Part shown: one piece after another, positions 48,856-62,310 of the stretch
Layout: each line of letters starts with the position of its first letter
Numbering within the stretch: position 1 is the stretch's first letter
Origin: Metridium senile
Taxonomy: Eukaryota; Cnidaria; Anthozoa; Actiniaria; Metridiidae
DNA: 64,000 nucleotides
Reading direction: 5' to 3'
Assembly (NCBI GenBank): GCA_949775045.1
Contig: OX459101.1
Coordinates: 6,234,394-6,298,393, forward strand
Made by a program: the position numbers and the translations under genes
Notes under the pieces: generated by a model
The model's database searches: none
Told to the model about the DNA's origin: nothing
Seen by the model: only the letters and a program-made list of their open reading frames with translations

Positions 48856-48916
48856 CCTATCAAGTTAATCCTGGATTAGATGGTGCATATCCTGGTTAAA
48901 CTGAAATAACATCTAT

Positions 48917-49061
48917 TCTTGGGTTGCAACCATTGCCAGGAGAGTGAATTGAACTAAAGAAACGGCAGCCATGCTGGTGGTCTTGACACAAGAAAACCAT
49001 CACCGTAACTGGTGGTAGTTTTGTTCAATTCGCTCTCCTGGGAATGGTTGCAAACCAAGAA
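48917..49061. mobile_element. Fold-back element
   Basis: ttcttgggttgcaaccattg and its near-complement gaatggttgcaaaccaagaa; inner gagagtgaattgaac and gttcaattcgctctc. Confidence 0.75.
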
Positions 49062-49261
49062 CAGAGTCAATCCTAGTTTAGTGTTGATCCAAGTTAAACT
49101 CTCACTAAAACCTACAGTTAATCCTAGTTTATATCGTGAATCCCAACTTCTGACTAGCCTCGTTTTCACGTGTATTGGAGTTCTCACATGTATCCAAGGC
49201 TAATCAGTCAAGATCAAGATCAGTTAATATCATGTCATTGTAGTCCAATGAGTTCAGTTTT

Positions 49262-49537
49262 ACAGCGCAACACATCACCGTGGCCACCCAATTAAAGTTT
49301 TGTCAAGTTAGCTTAGCGTTCAAAAGTTTCTCTTTTCAAATTATTTGCTACACCTTTTCAAATTTAAACATCCTAAGAGGTTTTTCAGACACTTCTAAAC
49401 TTCACTCTTGTCTTCGCTTTGAACATTTCAAAGTGTTTACTGTTTAACACTCGCGTGTCTTTTATATTAAGGCCAAATTCTCGCTTTCTGATTGGTTAAC
49501 TTGTACAAAACTTTAATTAGGTGGCCACGGTAAGGTG
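49262..49537. mobile_element. Fold-back element at the 3' end of the TLDc gene
   Basis: caccgtggccacccaattaa agttttgt against acaaaactttaattaggtgg ccacggtaaggtg. It ends less than 20 bp from the TLDc stop codon and offers an ATTAAA on the sense strand, so the 3' UTR is probably built from it. Confidence 0.7.
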
Positions 49538-49553
49538 TAATATCTTTACAATT

Positions 49554-49689
49554 TTACATGAAAGTCCAGACTTCCACAGCACTGCACAAGAAATCCTCAT
49601 TGTTTGATAAAGCTTGGTTGTGATATGTCTCAGAGTAATGGCTGCTACCATGATAAAAATCCTCATCTAGCCATAAACCAAAGTGACCC
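49554..49689 (-). CDS. TLDc gene last exon with stop
   Basis: [20 protein letters not shown] and [24 protein letters not shown], stop TAA at 49,554-49,556. Acceptor TTTGTTGTAG. It ends two residues after the conserved E-x-W-x-F, as usual for TLDc. Confidence 0.95.
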
Positions 49690-52600
49690 CTACAACAAAA
49701 CATGAAATGTATTTGAAATTATAAACTTATGAATAGATAATGAGAATTTGATAAATTTGTCTGTGACAAAGGTTGTAATTTTAGATACAAAATCATATGA
49801 TTTCCATAAATTTAACTTTAATTTTCTCAGCTAGATTTACTTTATATTGACAATTTAAGTAAACTATAGACGACTTTCATAAATGGCCGCCACTAATTAT
49901 CATAATTTTTAAAACTGATGTTTTAAGAAAAAGGAATCATATGATAGACATTCACCATAACAATAACTTGTGAAAGTTTGAGAAAAAAAAAAACAATTAA
50001 ATTTGTAAGAAGCTATAAGAGTTTGAAAAATCAGAAAAAACTCCAAAACGAGGCATCAAAGGGCTCAGCAGAAAATTACATACAAATCTCTGCATTTTTC
50101 ATTGAGCATAACTTATTTTAATTACCAGAGCAAAAAAATGCCTATTTCAGGTGGTTCTTTCATATGACAGTGCTAAAATATTAAAATATGTGCTAATTGA
50201 AAAATTATTATCCGGCACATATTATGGAGATTTAGAGAGACGTGGTGGCCTAGCGGTCAGCGTGTCGGACTCCGGCTTTAATGGTCTGGGTTCGATTCCT
50301 GGCCCGGGCGATTACGGTGTGTCCTTGGGCAAGATACTTTACTCTCTCAGTGCCTCGTCTTCTCTGATAAGGACGTAAAGCCGGAGGTCCCGTCTGCCTT
50401 CACTCTGACTATGTTACAAGGTGGACGTAAAAGAACCACCGAGGACGTAACCAAATCTCTGGCCGTGACCACCCTCAGTGACTGCCTCACTCTCATACGT
50501 ACACTGGAATTTGGGAACCCGTTACTGGAGATATTCTCTGTGGGTTTATCCCTGCCTAGTGGCGAATCTTGTAAATAACAAAAATAAAAATAAATGGTAT
50601 TTATGAAAGTGTTCTATGAAAGGACTGACTTTGGAGTTTCATAAGTACTACTCGTTTTCAACTTGAGATATATTGCATACAGTTTAACCACTCATATTGT
50701 ATATATTACTTATCATCTGTGCTTGCCTCTATGATAATTAGGGAAAATAACTGTATTAAAATAATAGATAAATCATTATTTCATGGTCTTGATTCTTTAT
50801 CAGAACACAAGTGGTGAGATTCAGACGCACACATTTATACATGTATAAAAAACATACTATACATAGTATTGTTAGAGTTACAGTATTAAATGTAGAAAAT
50901 AATTTATAGTCAATAGATTTGTTAAATAATTTATTAGCATATGACAATATGTGTCAAATGTATGCCTGAAACACCATCCACAGCTAAGTGATCAAATATG
51001 TCTTACCCTCCACCACCAAATGCAATGCAGTCAACAGATCCTTTGATAAAGAAATAATTATCTCCTTGCCAACTGTAAGTCTGTTATACAAAACACACAA
51101 ATTAAACAGAACTTACTAATGTTTTGTTAAAATGATTTCTTCTAATCTCTGTAAATTTCTACCTTTTCTACTATTTAGATATATATAACAATTGATCATG
51201 ATCGGCTACCTATCTTTGGCTAACCAATATAGTTATTATAGGTAGCGTGTACCTTTATTCATGTGAACATTTTTTTGACATTAAAATAGTCCTTTTCACA
51301 GTTCCGCCTTAGTGACCACAAATAATAGTTCCAAGTCAAGGATCGCATTGCTGCGCATGATAAATTATAGTTTTGCTATGCGCATCAACTCGAACCTCGA
51401 CTTGAAACTATTATTCTAGGTCACTGAGTGGAACTGTGTAAGGACTATTAACAAAAGTATATACTAATACTAAATAAACATATATTGTATTGTTAATATA
51501 TAGATTGTTTCAAGGGTGGCATAGTTGGCCATAACTGCATGCCTTTCACCGCTGTATTCTGGGTATGAGTCCCAGTTTGGGCACCGGGTCATGTGAATTA
51601 AGGTGTTGTTGTCTACCATGCCACAAGGGTTTTTTCTCCAAGTATTCCAATTTTTCCTCCCTCAAAATCAACATAATTATGAGAAGTAATGTATGGAAAA
51701 TATTTAATGTAGAGGTAGTGAGTGTCAGTGTCAGTAGAAGAATAACCACTATGCATGTGGATCTGCTGTGGAAAATATTATTATTATTATTTATTTATTG
51801 TTTTGAGGATGGGAGCATTGTGTGATGGCACAAATTCAAAATCAGCCTTTGAATAAAAGGGCCAAGAAAAATAAAATTTTATCTGAAACAGGTTCCCATT
51901 TAAATCTGTACTTTCCCATTTAAATCTGTACTTATGCAAATTTTGTTGATGTGTGCTAAACACACAGATCAACCAATCAGAGTATACTATTTCTGATTGG
52001 TTGATCTGTGTGTTTAGCACACATCAACACAATTTGCATAAGTACAGATTTAAATGGGAAAGTACAGATCTAAATGGGAACCTGTTCTGATTAATAATGC
52101 AACTAGAAAGAGCATAATTACCTTAATGTTTTCGCCTTCAAACTTGAACAGAAAAGACTGCCCTGTACCATAGAAACCCTCACTAATTTTCAAAGGACAT
52201 GAAGTCACTACTCCAAATATCTGAAAATATATATTGATAATATTCTTCAGTTATTATTCAAGGATATTCCATTCATCATCATCACTATCATTATCATCAT
52301 CAACAGCATAATCATCATCTATAATGTCACCATGATCATATAATCACCACCACCACCACCACCACCATCATCCATCACCATGATTATCATCACCACCACC
52401 ACCATCATCATCATGATTACCATCACCATCATCATCATCATCACCATCATAATCATTGTTATCACCATCACCACGATCATCATCATTACCATTGTTATTA
52501 TCATAATCATCATCACCATCACCACGATCATCATCATTATCATTGTTATCATCATAATCATCATCCTCATCATCACCAACATTATCACCACCAACATTAT

Positions 52601-55600
52601 CACCACCATAATCATGATAATCATAATCATTACCACCATCACCACCACCACCATCATTGTATCTGTTACACCCTACCTGGTGCTCATCGTCCTGTATTAC
52701 TATCAGCATTGGTGTATCAAATTCTTCCATGTTTCTGTACAATGTCTTTAAGCTATAGCCATGGTCAAATGTACTGTAGACTAGTGTCCATCCATAACCA
52801 ACAGCACGGGACGGAAGATTCTTGTTTAACTGAATAAACATGTTAACAGTGCATGTTACTGTTATTATAATACACTGTGCAAAATTACTCAATTCTGATT
52901 GGACAAGAGTAGTACAATTAAATTGTACTCTGTAGAGTACCAATAATAATGGTGATATAATCTTTAGTAATGATAATCGTATAAAAAAAGAATCGCACAA
53001 TCTACTCGTACAATTTGTAGTCAATAGAATACTCATGATGTTTTGAAAGTTTTCAAAATTAGACTCACCTAAAAGGCTTGTCCAATTTTGAAAACTTTCA
53101 AAACATCACTCGTACCTATTAATTAAAAATTGTACTAAAGATTGTGCAATTTCCTATACAAAGTGGGTAATATGAAAATGTTCTAATGATGATACTGACA
53201 GTCTTCCAAGGTAATTGGCCTTTTCCAAAACGAGTAAAGGACTGGGTACTATTTTTCCTAATTATTGTAATTATAACGTTAGCCACATAATAAATAGAGC
53301 ACATTAAGATGTGTAAGATTCCTGAGTTTGGTTGCATTTGGTTGTATTCTGACCAAGATACAGTCTCATAAAAATACCTAAAAATAGAAGGAAATGTATG
53401 GTTTGGAAGGACGCCTGTCCTTCCAATCCATACATTCCTTTGTAATTTTGGGCAGTTTTGAATGGCTGTAACTCACTCAATATCCAACCAAAAGCACCAA
53501 ATCTCAGGAATCTTACATATCTTGATCTGCTCTTTTATATTATGAGGCTCATTTCTTAATTACATTAATTAGGGAAACTAGTACCCAGTCCTTTACTCGT
53601 TTTGGAAAAGGCCAATAATAATGGTGACACAATCTTTAGTAATTATAATCTCCATGTAGCTATACCTTCTTAATCAATGTAGGAGATAATATCTGTGACT
53701 CTGTAGACATCTCAGGCATGAACATTAAGTCATCACATAGGTCAGGTGTTATAACACTGAAAACATCAAAACAACCACTAGAGTAAGCCATTATCTGTCA
53801 ATCAATCAACCAATCAATCAATCCATCAATCAATCCATGAATCATCAATCAGTTAATCAATTGATCGATCAATCAATCAATTAGTCAATCAATCAGTCAA
53901 ATTATCAATCAATCAATCAATCAGTCAAATTATCAATCAATTAATCAATCAGTCAAATTATCAATCAATCAATCAATCAGTCAAATTATCAATCAATCAA
54001 TCAATCAGTCAAATTATCAATCAATCCATCAGTCAATCGATCAATTAGTCAATCAATCAGTCAAATTATCAATCACTCAATCAATCAGTCAAATTATAAA
54101 TCAATCAATCAGTCAATCAATCAGTCAAACAACCAATCAATTTATTAATCAATCAATCAATTAAACAATCAATCAAAGTTCATTTTCTTGTTACATAGAT
54201 TGTTAGATGATCTGATCAACTGATTTTGTGGGTCAAATTGGTTTTCCTACTGTTCCCTCGAGTCCATAAACTACAACAACAACATATATATGCCTAGACG
54301 GGTCCGGGCTCAAAAACTCCACTCTTTAATCACAAGCTAGACCTATATACAATGAAAGAGTTCAACACTATGAGTGTAGCTAGACCTAGATAATCTGTGC
54401 ATATTGGCAACATCGATTGCCTAAGTGTAAAAGTTACCAAATTGCTCAATTCGAGCTAGGACCACACTGATTACACAATCCCTTGACACATGTATATAAA
54501 CCATTCATTAGCATACTAGGTCCCAGTCCTCTCGTTCACATAGGAACACATTTCTCTCTCCATTACAATACGCTACACTCCTTGTCCATTACAAGAGAAA
54601 TCTAGTTCCCTTAAAAAGGGATAACAGGAACTGAAAACAAACATTTGAGTGTACAAAAAAGTTGGAGGATTTATAATCTGACTGCTGTATAAAGAAGCAC
54701 ATTGCAGTCCCCTGACAGTTTATATAAGTGTCTCAGAGACATATACAGTCATAGTTGTGCTGGCCAACACTTGTGTCAAAGACTGCACTATTTCAAGCAA
54801 ACAGTTATTACATTGCTTAGTACCTTTCCTTGGTGTTACAGCTACTTGGCCTATTGATCTCTAGCTTCAAGTGATCATGTTTTGATTCTGTGGCCATATT
54901 GATCTAAACACAAAACATTAGGAATTTAAGGCAAAACAAAAACTCAGCCACAGAGCTACCTCATTAAAATATAAATGGAAACTAGCGAGTAAACTAGTTT
55001 AGGCTGCGTCGGTGTTTGATATAAATGATAGGTAATATAATGAAATTTGTGACACCATATTTGTAGAACAAAATTTGACTTAACTTTACTGACGCTTTGA
55101 GCTTTAACCCTTCGACATGGTAGTTGGTCTAGCTCTTTTACTCTGACAAAGGGCTAAAGCTCGAAATGTCAGTACAGTTAAGTCAACATTTTTTACAGTA
55201 TTACAAATTTCATTATATTACCTATTATTAAAATATAGGTTACTTACTTTTTTGATTATCAATTAAAATAATTAGACCCTATTCTAAATTAGCAAATGAA
55301 TTGAAAAAGGTATATAATGAATTATGCGAATGAATAAATGGCAAATTGAATGAAAAATTGAATGGACAAATGACTTGATGAATGAATGAATAAATAGTTG
55401 AATGGATAAATGGAGGAATGGATAAATGGAGGAGTGAATGAATGAATGAATGAGCAAATGAATGAACAAATGGATGAATGAATGAAAAAGGAAAGGACAA
55501 ATGAATGAACGAATGAATGAATGAAGGTTTCTCAAATCTTGGTAAATCTAATTTCATAAAGCTCTCAATCAAGTCCTTGTGCAAAAACTACATACAATCT

Positions 55601-58600
55601 GTTATATAATACTAAGTGGTCAATTTTAAAAATAAAAGTCATCCTATCTATATAAAAAATAATGGACAATATGCCAACACAATCATTACTCAAGCACTTA
55701 AACATTTAAAAATATCCTCAGTCATTTAATTACTACAACTCAATGACATTGAAATAATTATTAAAGCTATAGAGTGAAGACATTTAACCTGTGAAACAAA
55801 ATTAAATAGTCAAGGTGTAATAGTCAAATAGACACAAAAGAAAACAATGGAACTAGAGACTTCTAAGGTGTATTAGTCTAATATCTATTTCACTGGTTTA
55901 GTGTCTTCGCTCTAGTGCATGGATATAAATACTCCAATAAATAAATAAATTTGAATGGTGACTCAGTGACATTGAAATAATAATTAAAGCTATGGATATA
56001 AATACTCCAATAAATAAATAAATTTGAATGACGACTCAGTGACATTGAAATAATAATTAAAGCTATAATGCATAGATATAAATACTTGACAATAAAATAA
56101 ATAAATTTGAATGATGACTCAGTGACATTGAAATAATAATTAAAGCTATAGTGCATAGATATAAATACTTGACAATAAAATAAATAAATTTGAATGATGC
56201 CTCAGTGACATTTGGACCCACAGTAATTGGTCATGCTGTTGTGGGCCCCTGTGTTTGGATGAAGTTAAATCAATCAATAAATTGAAATAATAATTAAAGC
56301 AATGGATATAAATACTCCTATAAAATATTAAATAAATTTGAAAGAAGACTCAGTGACATTGAAATAATAATTAAAGCAATAGCGCATGGATATAAAATAA
56401 TACTCCAATAAAATAAATAGAGATGAATGATTTCAGCATAATCCCCTGAGTTACCTGTGGTTTGGGTGGTGTACAAGAGTAAAAACCATCCACATAGAGA
56501 ATAGCCTAAATGATGACATGAAGTGCAGCCATTATAGGCAAACAAAATAATGTTGTGCAAATGCAAGCTTGTAACAAAACAATGACTAGATATTGCAGAT
56601 ATTGGATCAATAGAAATATTATAGATTGAATTAAAGAGAGCTTAACCAAGTGTGTTAACTTAAGTTTAGTTAGCTTTATATTGTATTTGAGAAATTTAAA
56701 ACATGCATAACTAAATGAATCCATGCATGCATGGGTGGATGCATGGACAACTGAATGCATGCATGGAGGATGGAAGGAAGAATGGATGGATGAATAAATG
56801 GATGGATGAATGAATGGATGAATGAATGGATGAATGAATGGATGAATGAATGGATGAATGAATGAATGGACGGATGAATGAATAACTGAATGAAAGAATG
56901 GATTAATGGATTAATGAATAAATAAATGGATGAATGAATAAATGAAAGAATATATTAATGGATGGATGAATGAATGGATGAATGAATGAATGAATGAATG
57001 GACGGATGAATGAATAACTGAATGAAAGAATGGATTAATGGATTAATGAATAAATAAATGGATGAATGAATAAATGAAAGAATATATTAATGAATGAATG
57101 AATAAATGGATGAATGGATGGATGAATAAATGGATGAATGAATGGATGAATGAATGGATGAATAAATGGATGAATGAATGGATTAATGAATGGATGGATG
57201 AATAAATGGATGAATGAATGGATGAATGAATGGATGGATGAATAAATGGATGAATGAATGGATGAATGAATGGATGAATAAATGGATGAATGAATGGATT
57301 AATGAATGGATGAATAAATGGATGAATGGATGCATGCATGCATGAATGAATGAATGGATGGATGGATGAATAAATGAACACATAATAATGAATAGTTTAA
57401 TTAATAAGAATGGATAGATGGATGAATGCTTCACATTTTTTTATTTTTATATTAATTTTATACCAATTACAGTTTCAAAGGATTTTCAGCATGCAATATT
57501 GGTCCATCACTATTATAAAATATGATTCTCTCATTATCACTAATTATCAATTTTATATTTTACATTAATTTGTTTTAAATTAATTAAGTTTTAAATTAAT
57601 ATCAGATGTGGCTCAGTTTGAATGGCTCATTTTCTAGTTGATTTATTAATAGAGTTTATATAATAGATATTGTTTAATGAACTACAAGAACCATGATATG
57701 GACCCTCCCTTTGTCCAAGTGGTAGGGGTGATCGGCGGTCGATTTCCCAAATGACCCCCAAAAGGTACGCATAAATTAAGAGAACTGTCAGAGCCTTGTT
57801 GATGTCAACTCCCAAAAGCCTATATTGTAAATTAGTACTGTGTAATCTCCCACGATGAGCTCAGCTCTTGGGGAAAACACTGAGCAAATATAGGTTTAAG
57901 GTTACTGTGAACCTTTGCGGGTACCTTTCGTTAAAAATTTATTTTCGCGACACGTTAAATGATATTTTATGACATTATACATCATTTTAAAGCTTAATAA
58001 ACAAAGAATACGTCTATGCAGTTTTTTTCTGTAAAAAAATAATTTGTAGTGCGTGAGAAAGACTCTAAGTGAAATCGGGTGTCTTCGTTTAAAAGGATAA
58101 CCTGGAATTTTAATGCATAATGTTTGTCAGCATATATTGATCTCTGAGACCGTATGAGCGTTTCTTAATATTTTACTTAGTGTAGAAGTTATTTAGAGTT
58201 AAGTAACAAAACGTAAATATTCAATGTTTAGTTAATATTCGACTTCATAAATAGAAAACCACGCTATCAATCGATAAACGCTCACACGGTTTTAATTTTG
58301 ATGAGTTGAGTAGTGCGCTAATTTCGAAGATTTTCCGACTGTAATTTTTTGCAGGTTATCTTTTTAAAGTTGACTAGTATGCACAAAATTTAAAGCTAGA
58401 AATCGGGCTTTGAAAGTTTTGTAAACATTGACACCCACTTCATGTATTTGTCAGCGAGGTCACTTAAAGGTCACAAATCAACCAATAGAGATCGTGGTTT
58501 CCTGTTTTGTTTTGGTAATACTCTGCGGGACGTTTTTATAAATCAGATAACAAACGTTCATAAAATACTTTTTAGGGCACGAAGTGGCTAACATGTCGAA

Positions 58601-61493
58601 CAAAAATAAGATTAAATCAAATAGAAAAACAAGTAAATCAAGAAACATCAAAAATTATGAAGAATTTAGAAAAGTAACACGTGATATCTCATAAACGAAC
58701 CAAGCAATAATAGGATTATAGGATTATAATGTCACTTTTCGAGTTAAATTTGTTTTCCATAAAAACGAATTTATTTTAATATCTCTGGAAGTATGTAACA
58801 TTATGATTTTTTTGTTTCAATAATCAAAAGTTTATGTTATAAATGTTATAATCTTTAAATAAAAAAAAATCAGCCAAATTTTTGGCTTAAAGGTTCACAG
58901 TAACCTTAAATAAAAAAATTAAAAAAAACTCCCAAAAGGTATGACTGTACAATGTCTTGCAGCTAAGCTCATTTTTAGTAATAAAGCCAAGTAAAAATGG
59001 CCCTTACAGGTACAGAGTTTCATAATTCACATTTGAGAAAAGTACTCTAAAAGGTACACACAGGGAATATTTTCAACCCTAAAAGGATTGCTGATCACCC
59101 CTACCACTTGGACAAAGGGAGTTCCCCTAGGGATGTGGACAATAAAGTATAGAATAAGGTAGTGCTTACCTCATCTCCTTCATCTTCATCATCCAACAGT
59201 TCATCATCATCATCATCTTCTTCACTAACACTAAGTGTTCTTTTAATGTTAGAACAATGCTGATTAATGAAGTCATAAACATGCTCTATCCTGAAGTAAA
59301 AAAAAACACAAAGGATCATGTTTAACTTCTATGGTGACATACAAATCTGAGGCTATTTATATTGCAATACACAGTTCAGAGTAAGGACTGTATCGATCAC
59401 CCATTAGTGTATACCACCAGCACTGCCACAACCAGCTCTGCCACAACCACAACCAGCACAGCCAGCACTGCCACAGCCAGCACTGCCACAGCCACAACCA
59501 GCTCTGCCACAACCACAACCAGCACAGCCAGCACTGCCACAGCCAGCACTGCCACAGCCAGCACTGCCACAACCACAACCACAACCACAACTGCCACAAC
59601 CAGCACTGCCACAACCAAAAACCAGCACTGCCACAACCAAAAACCAGCACTGCCACAACCAGCACTGCCACAGCCACAACCAGCACTGCCACAACCACAA
59701 CCAGCACAGCCAGCACTGCCCCAACCAGCACTGCCACAACCACAACCAGCACTGCCACAACCACAACCAGCACAGCCAGCACTGCCCCAACCAGCACTGC
59801 CACAACTGCCACAACCAGCACTGCCACAGCCACAACCAGCACTGCCACAACTGCCACAACCAGCACTGCCACAGCCACAACCAGCACTGCCACAACTACA
59901 ACTACAACCAGCACTGCCACAACTACAACCAGCACTGCCACAACCACAACCAGCACTGTCCCAACCACAAGCACCACTGCCACAAGCACAACCAACACTG
60001 CCAGAACCAGCACTGCCACAAGCACCACTGCCACAACCACAACCAGAAATGCCAGAACCACAACCAGCACTGCCACAACCACCAGCACTGTCACAACCAG
60101 CACTGCCACAACCATCACAACAAGCATTGCCACAACCACCACTACTGCCACAACCACAACCAGCACTGCCACAACCATCACAACAAGCATTGCCACAACC
60201 ACCACTACTGCCACAACCACAACCACCACTGCCACAACCATCACAACAAGCATTGCCACAACCACCACTGCCACAACCATCACAACAAGCATTGCCACAA
60301 CCACCACTGCCACAACCACCACAACAAGCATTGCCATCAACAACATCACTATCAACAACATCACCATCAACATTGTATCACCTTCGACATTGCTACTACC
60401 CTCAGCATAACTTAATATGTGTTGTGTACCTTGTTGCTGGTATTGCAAACCAGTGTTCTCTTCGTCGTTTGTCTCTGTTCATGACATCTTCTTCCTGACC
60501 TTTATGACAGTGGTCACCTGTCCCAGCAAGACACATACACCAGTGTTGCTTACTGATTCTTAAGCAAAGGTACACTAGGTTATCTTCATATGTTGCAGCA
60601 GGACGAGGTACTATCTGCTCTTCAAAGGTATGGTCATCTATACACAAAAAAGACACAAGTCAGATGTGCATGAATATAAAGCGGTGGTGAAATGGCTATA
60701 TAGTTGATGACTATCATGTGAAATTTGAACATGTTCAAACTCTATGATAGTCCATGATAGCCGATGATAGTGCATGATAGTTGGTAGTCAAACACACATG
60801 ATAGTTGGAACTATCATCAACTATCATTGCTGTTTGACTGGGGCTTAAACCTGAAATCACCAAGACTTCCCCAGTTCTTTTAATTTATATAGTATACTTT
60901 ACAGGTCATTTTCAAAATCCCCTACCAATCACCCTTACCACTTGGACCAAGGAAGTCCCTCAGGACAAAGTATCTTTTACACTCAACTCTCATTAAAATA
61001 TTACAGCGCAATGCGCCTTACCATTTCCACCAGACAAACATTTTTGACACTTTTTTGATTGAGAGGCGGAGTCATCACAAAGGTACCGACACACCATTTG
61101 ATAGCAAGTTATCAAAAATGTTTGTCTGGCAGAAACGGTAAGGCGTGTTGCGCTGTAAATATTGATATTATGTGCTGATGAACATCTAGATTAATATTGG
61201 TGCGTGAGAAGTTTATAAATATTGTAATAAAATTCATGAATAATTAATGAGGATTTGACAAAAGAAATGTTATGTAAATCTGGTACAGATTTTTGTCAGG
61301 TTTGCATAAGTTTCAACTTGAATTTTCTCGACCAGATTTACTTTTATCTTGACAATTTTTGTAAAATATGAAAGAACTAACGTTGGACTTTCAGTAGTAC
61401 TATACAATATTCATGTCTGATCTGTATCAGATTGGCCACTCATATTGTTAATATTGCTTGTTGTTATTATTATCATTGTTATTATCATTATTA

Positions 61494-61530
<37 letters not shown>

Positions 61531-61583
61531 CATTATTATTATTATTATCATTATTATTATTATTATTATCATTATTATTATTA

Positions 61584-61623
<40 letters not shown>

Positions 61624-61694
61624 CATTATTATTATTATTATCATTATTATTACTATCATTATTATCATTATTATTATCATTATTATTATTATCA

Positions 61695-61755
<61 letters not shown>

Positions 61756-61838
61756 CATTATTATTATTATTATCATTATTATTATTATTATCATTATTAT
61801 TATTATTATCATTATTATTATTATTATTATCATTATTA

Positions 61839-61875
<37 letters not shown>

Positions 61876-61876
61876 C

Positions 61877-61914
<38 letters not shown>

Positions 61915-61991
61915 TATCATTATTATTATTATTATTATCATTATTATTATTATTATCATTATCATTATTATTATTATCATTATTATTATTA

Positions 61992-62025
<34 letters not shown>

Positions 62026-62096
62026 CATTATTATTATTATTATTATCATTATTATTATTATCATTATTATCATTATTATTATCATTATTATTATTA

Positions 62097-62130
<34 letters not shown>

Positions 62131-62279
62131 CATTATTATTATTATCATTATTATTATTATCATTATTATTATTATTATCATTATTATTATTATCATTATT
62201 ATTATTATCATTATTATTATTATCATTATTATTATTATCATTATTATTATCATTATTATTATTATCATTATTATTATCA

Positions 62280-62310
<31 letters not shown>

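Noticed and set aside
50223..50300. Functional tRNA gene
   Set aside because: A and B boxes are present, but the sequence continues into a SINE body and an A-rich tail, and cloverleaf arms are not well formed.
55279..57434. Frames rich in [13 protein letters not shown]
   Set aside because: Complement of the (ATGA)n repeat.
59362..60498. Pro-Gln-Pro-Ala-Leu repeat protein on the plus strand
   Set aside because: Explained by a minisatellite with units divisible by three; no signal peptide, no supporting splice sites, and it overlaps a TLDc exon on the other strand.
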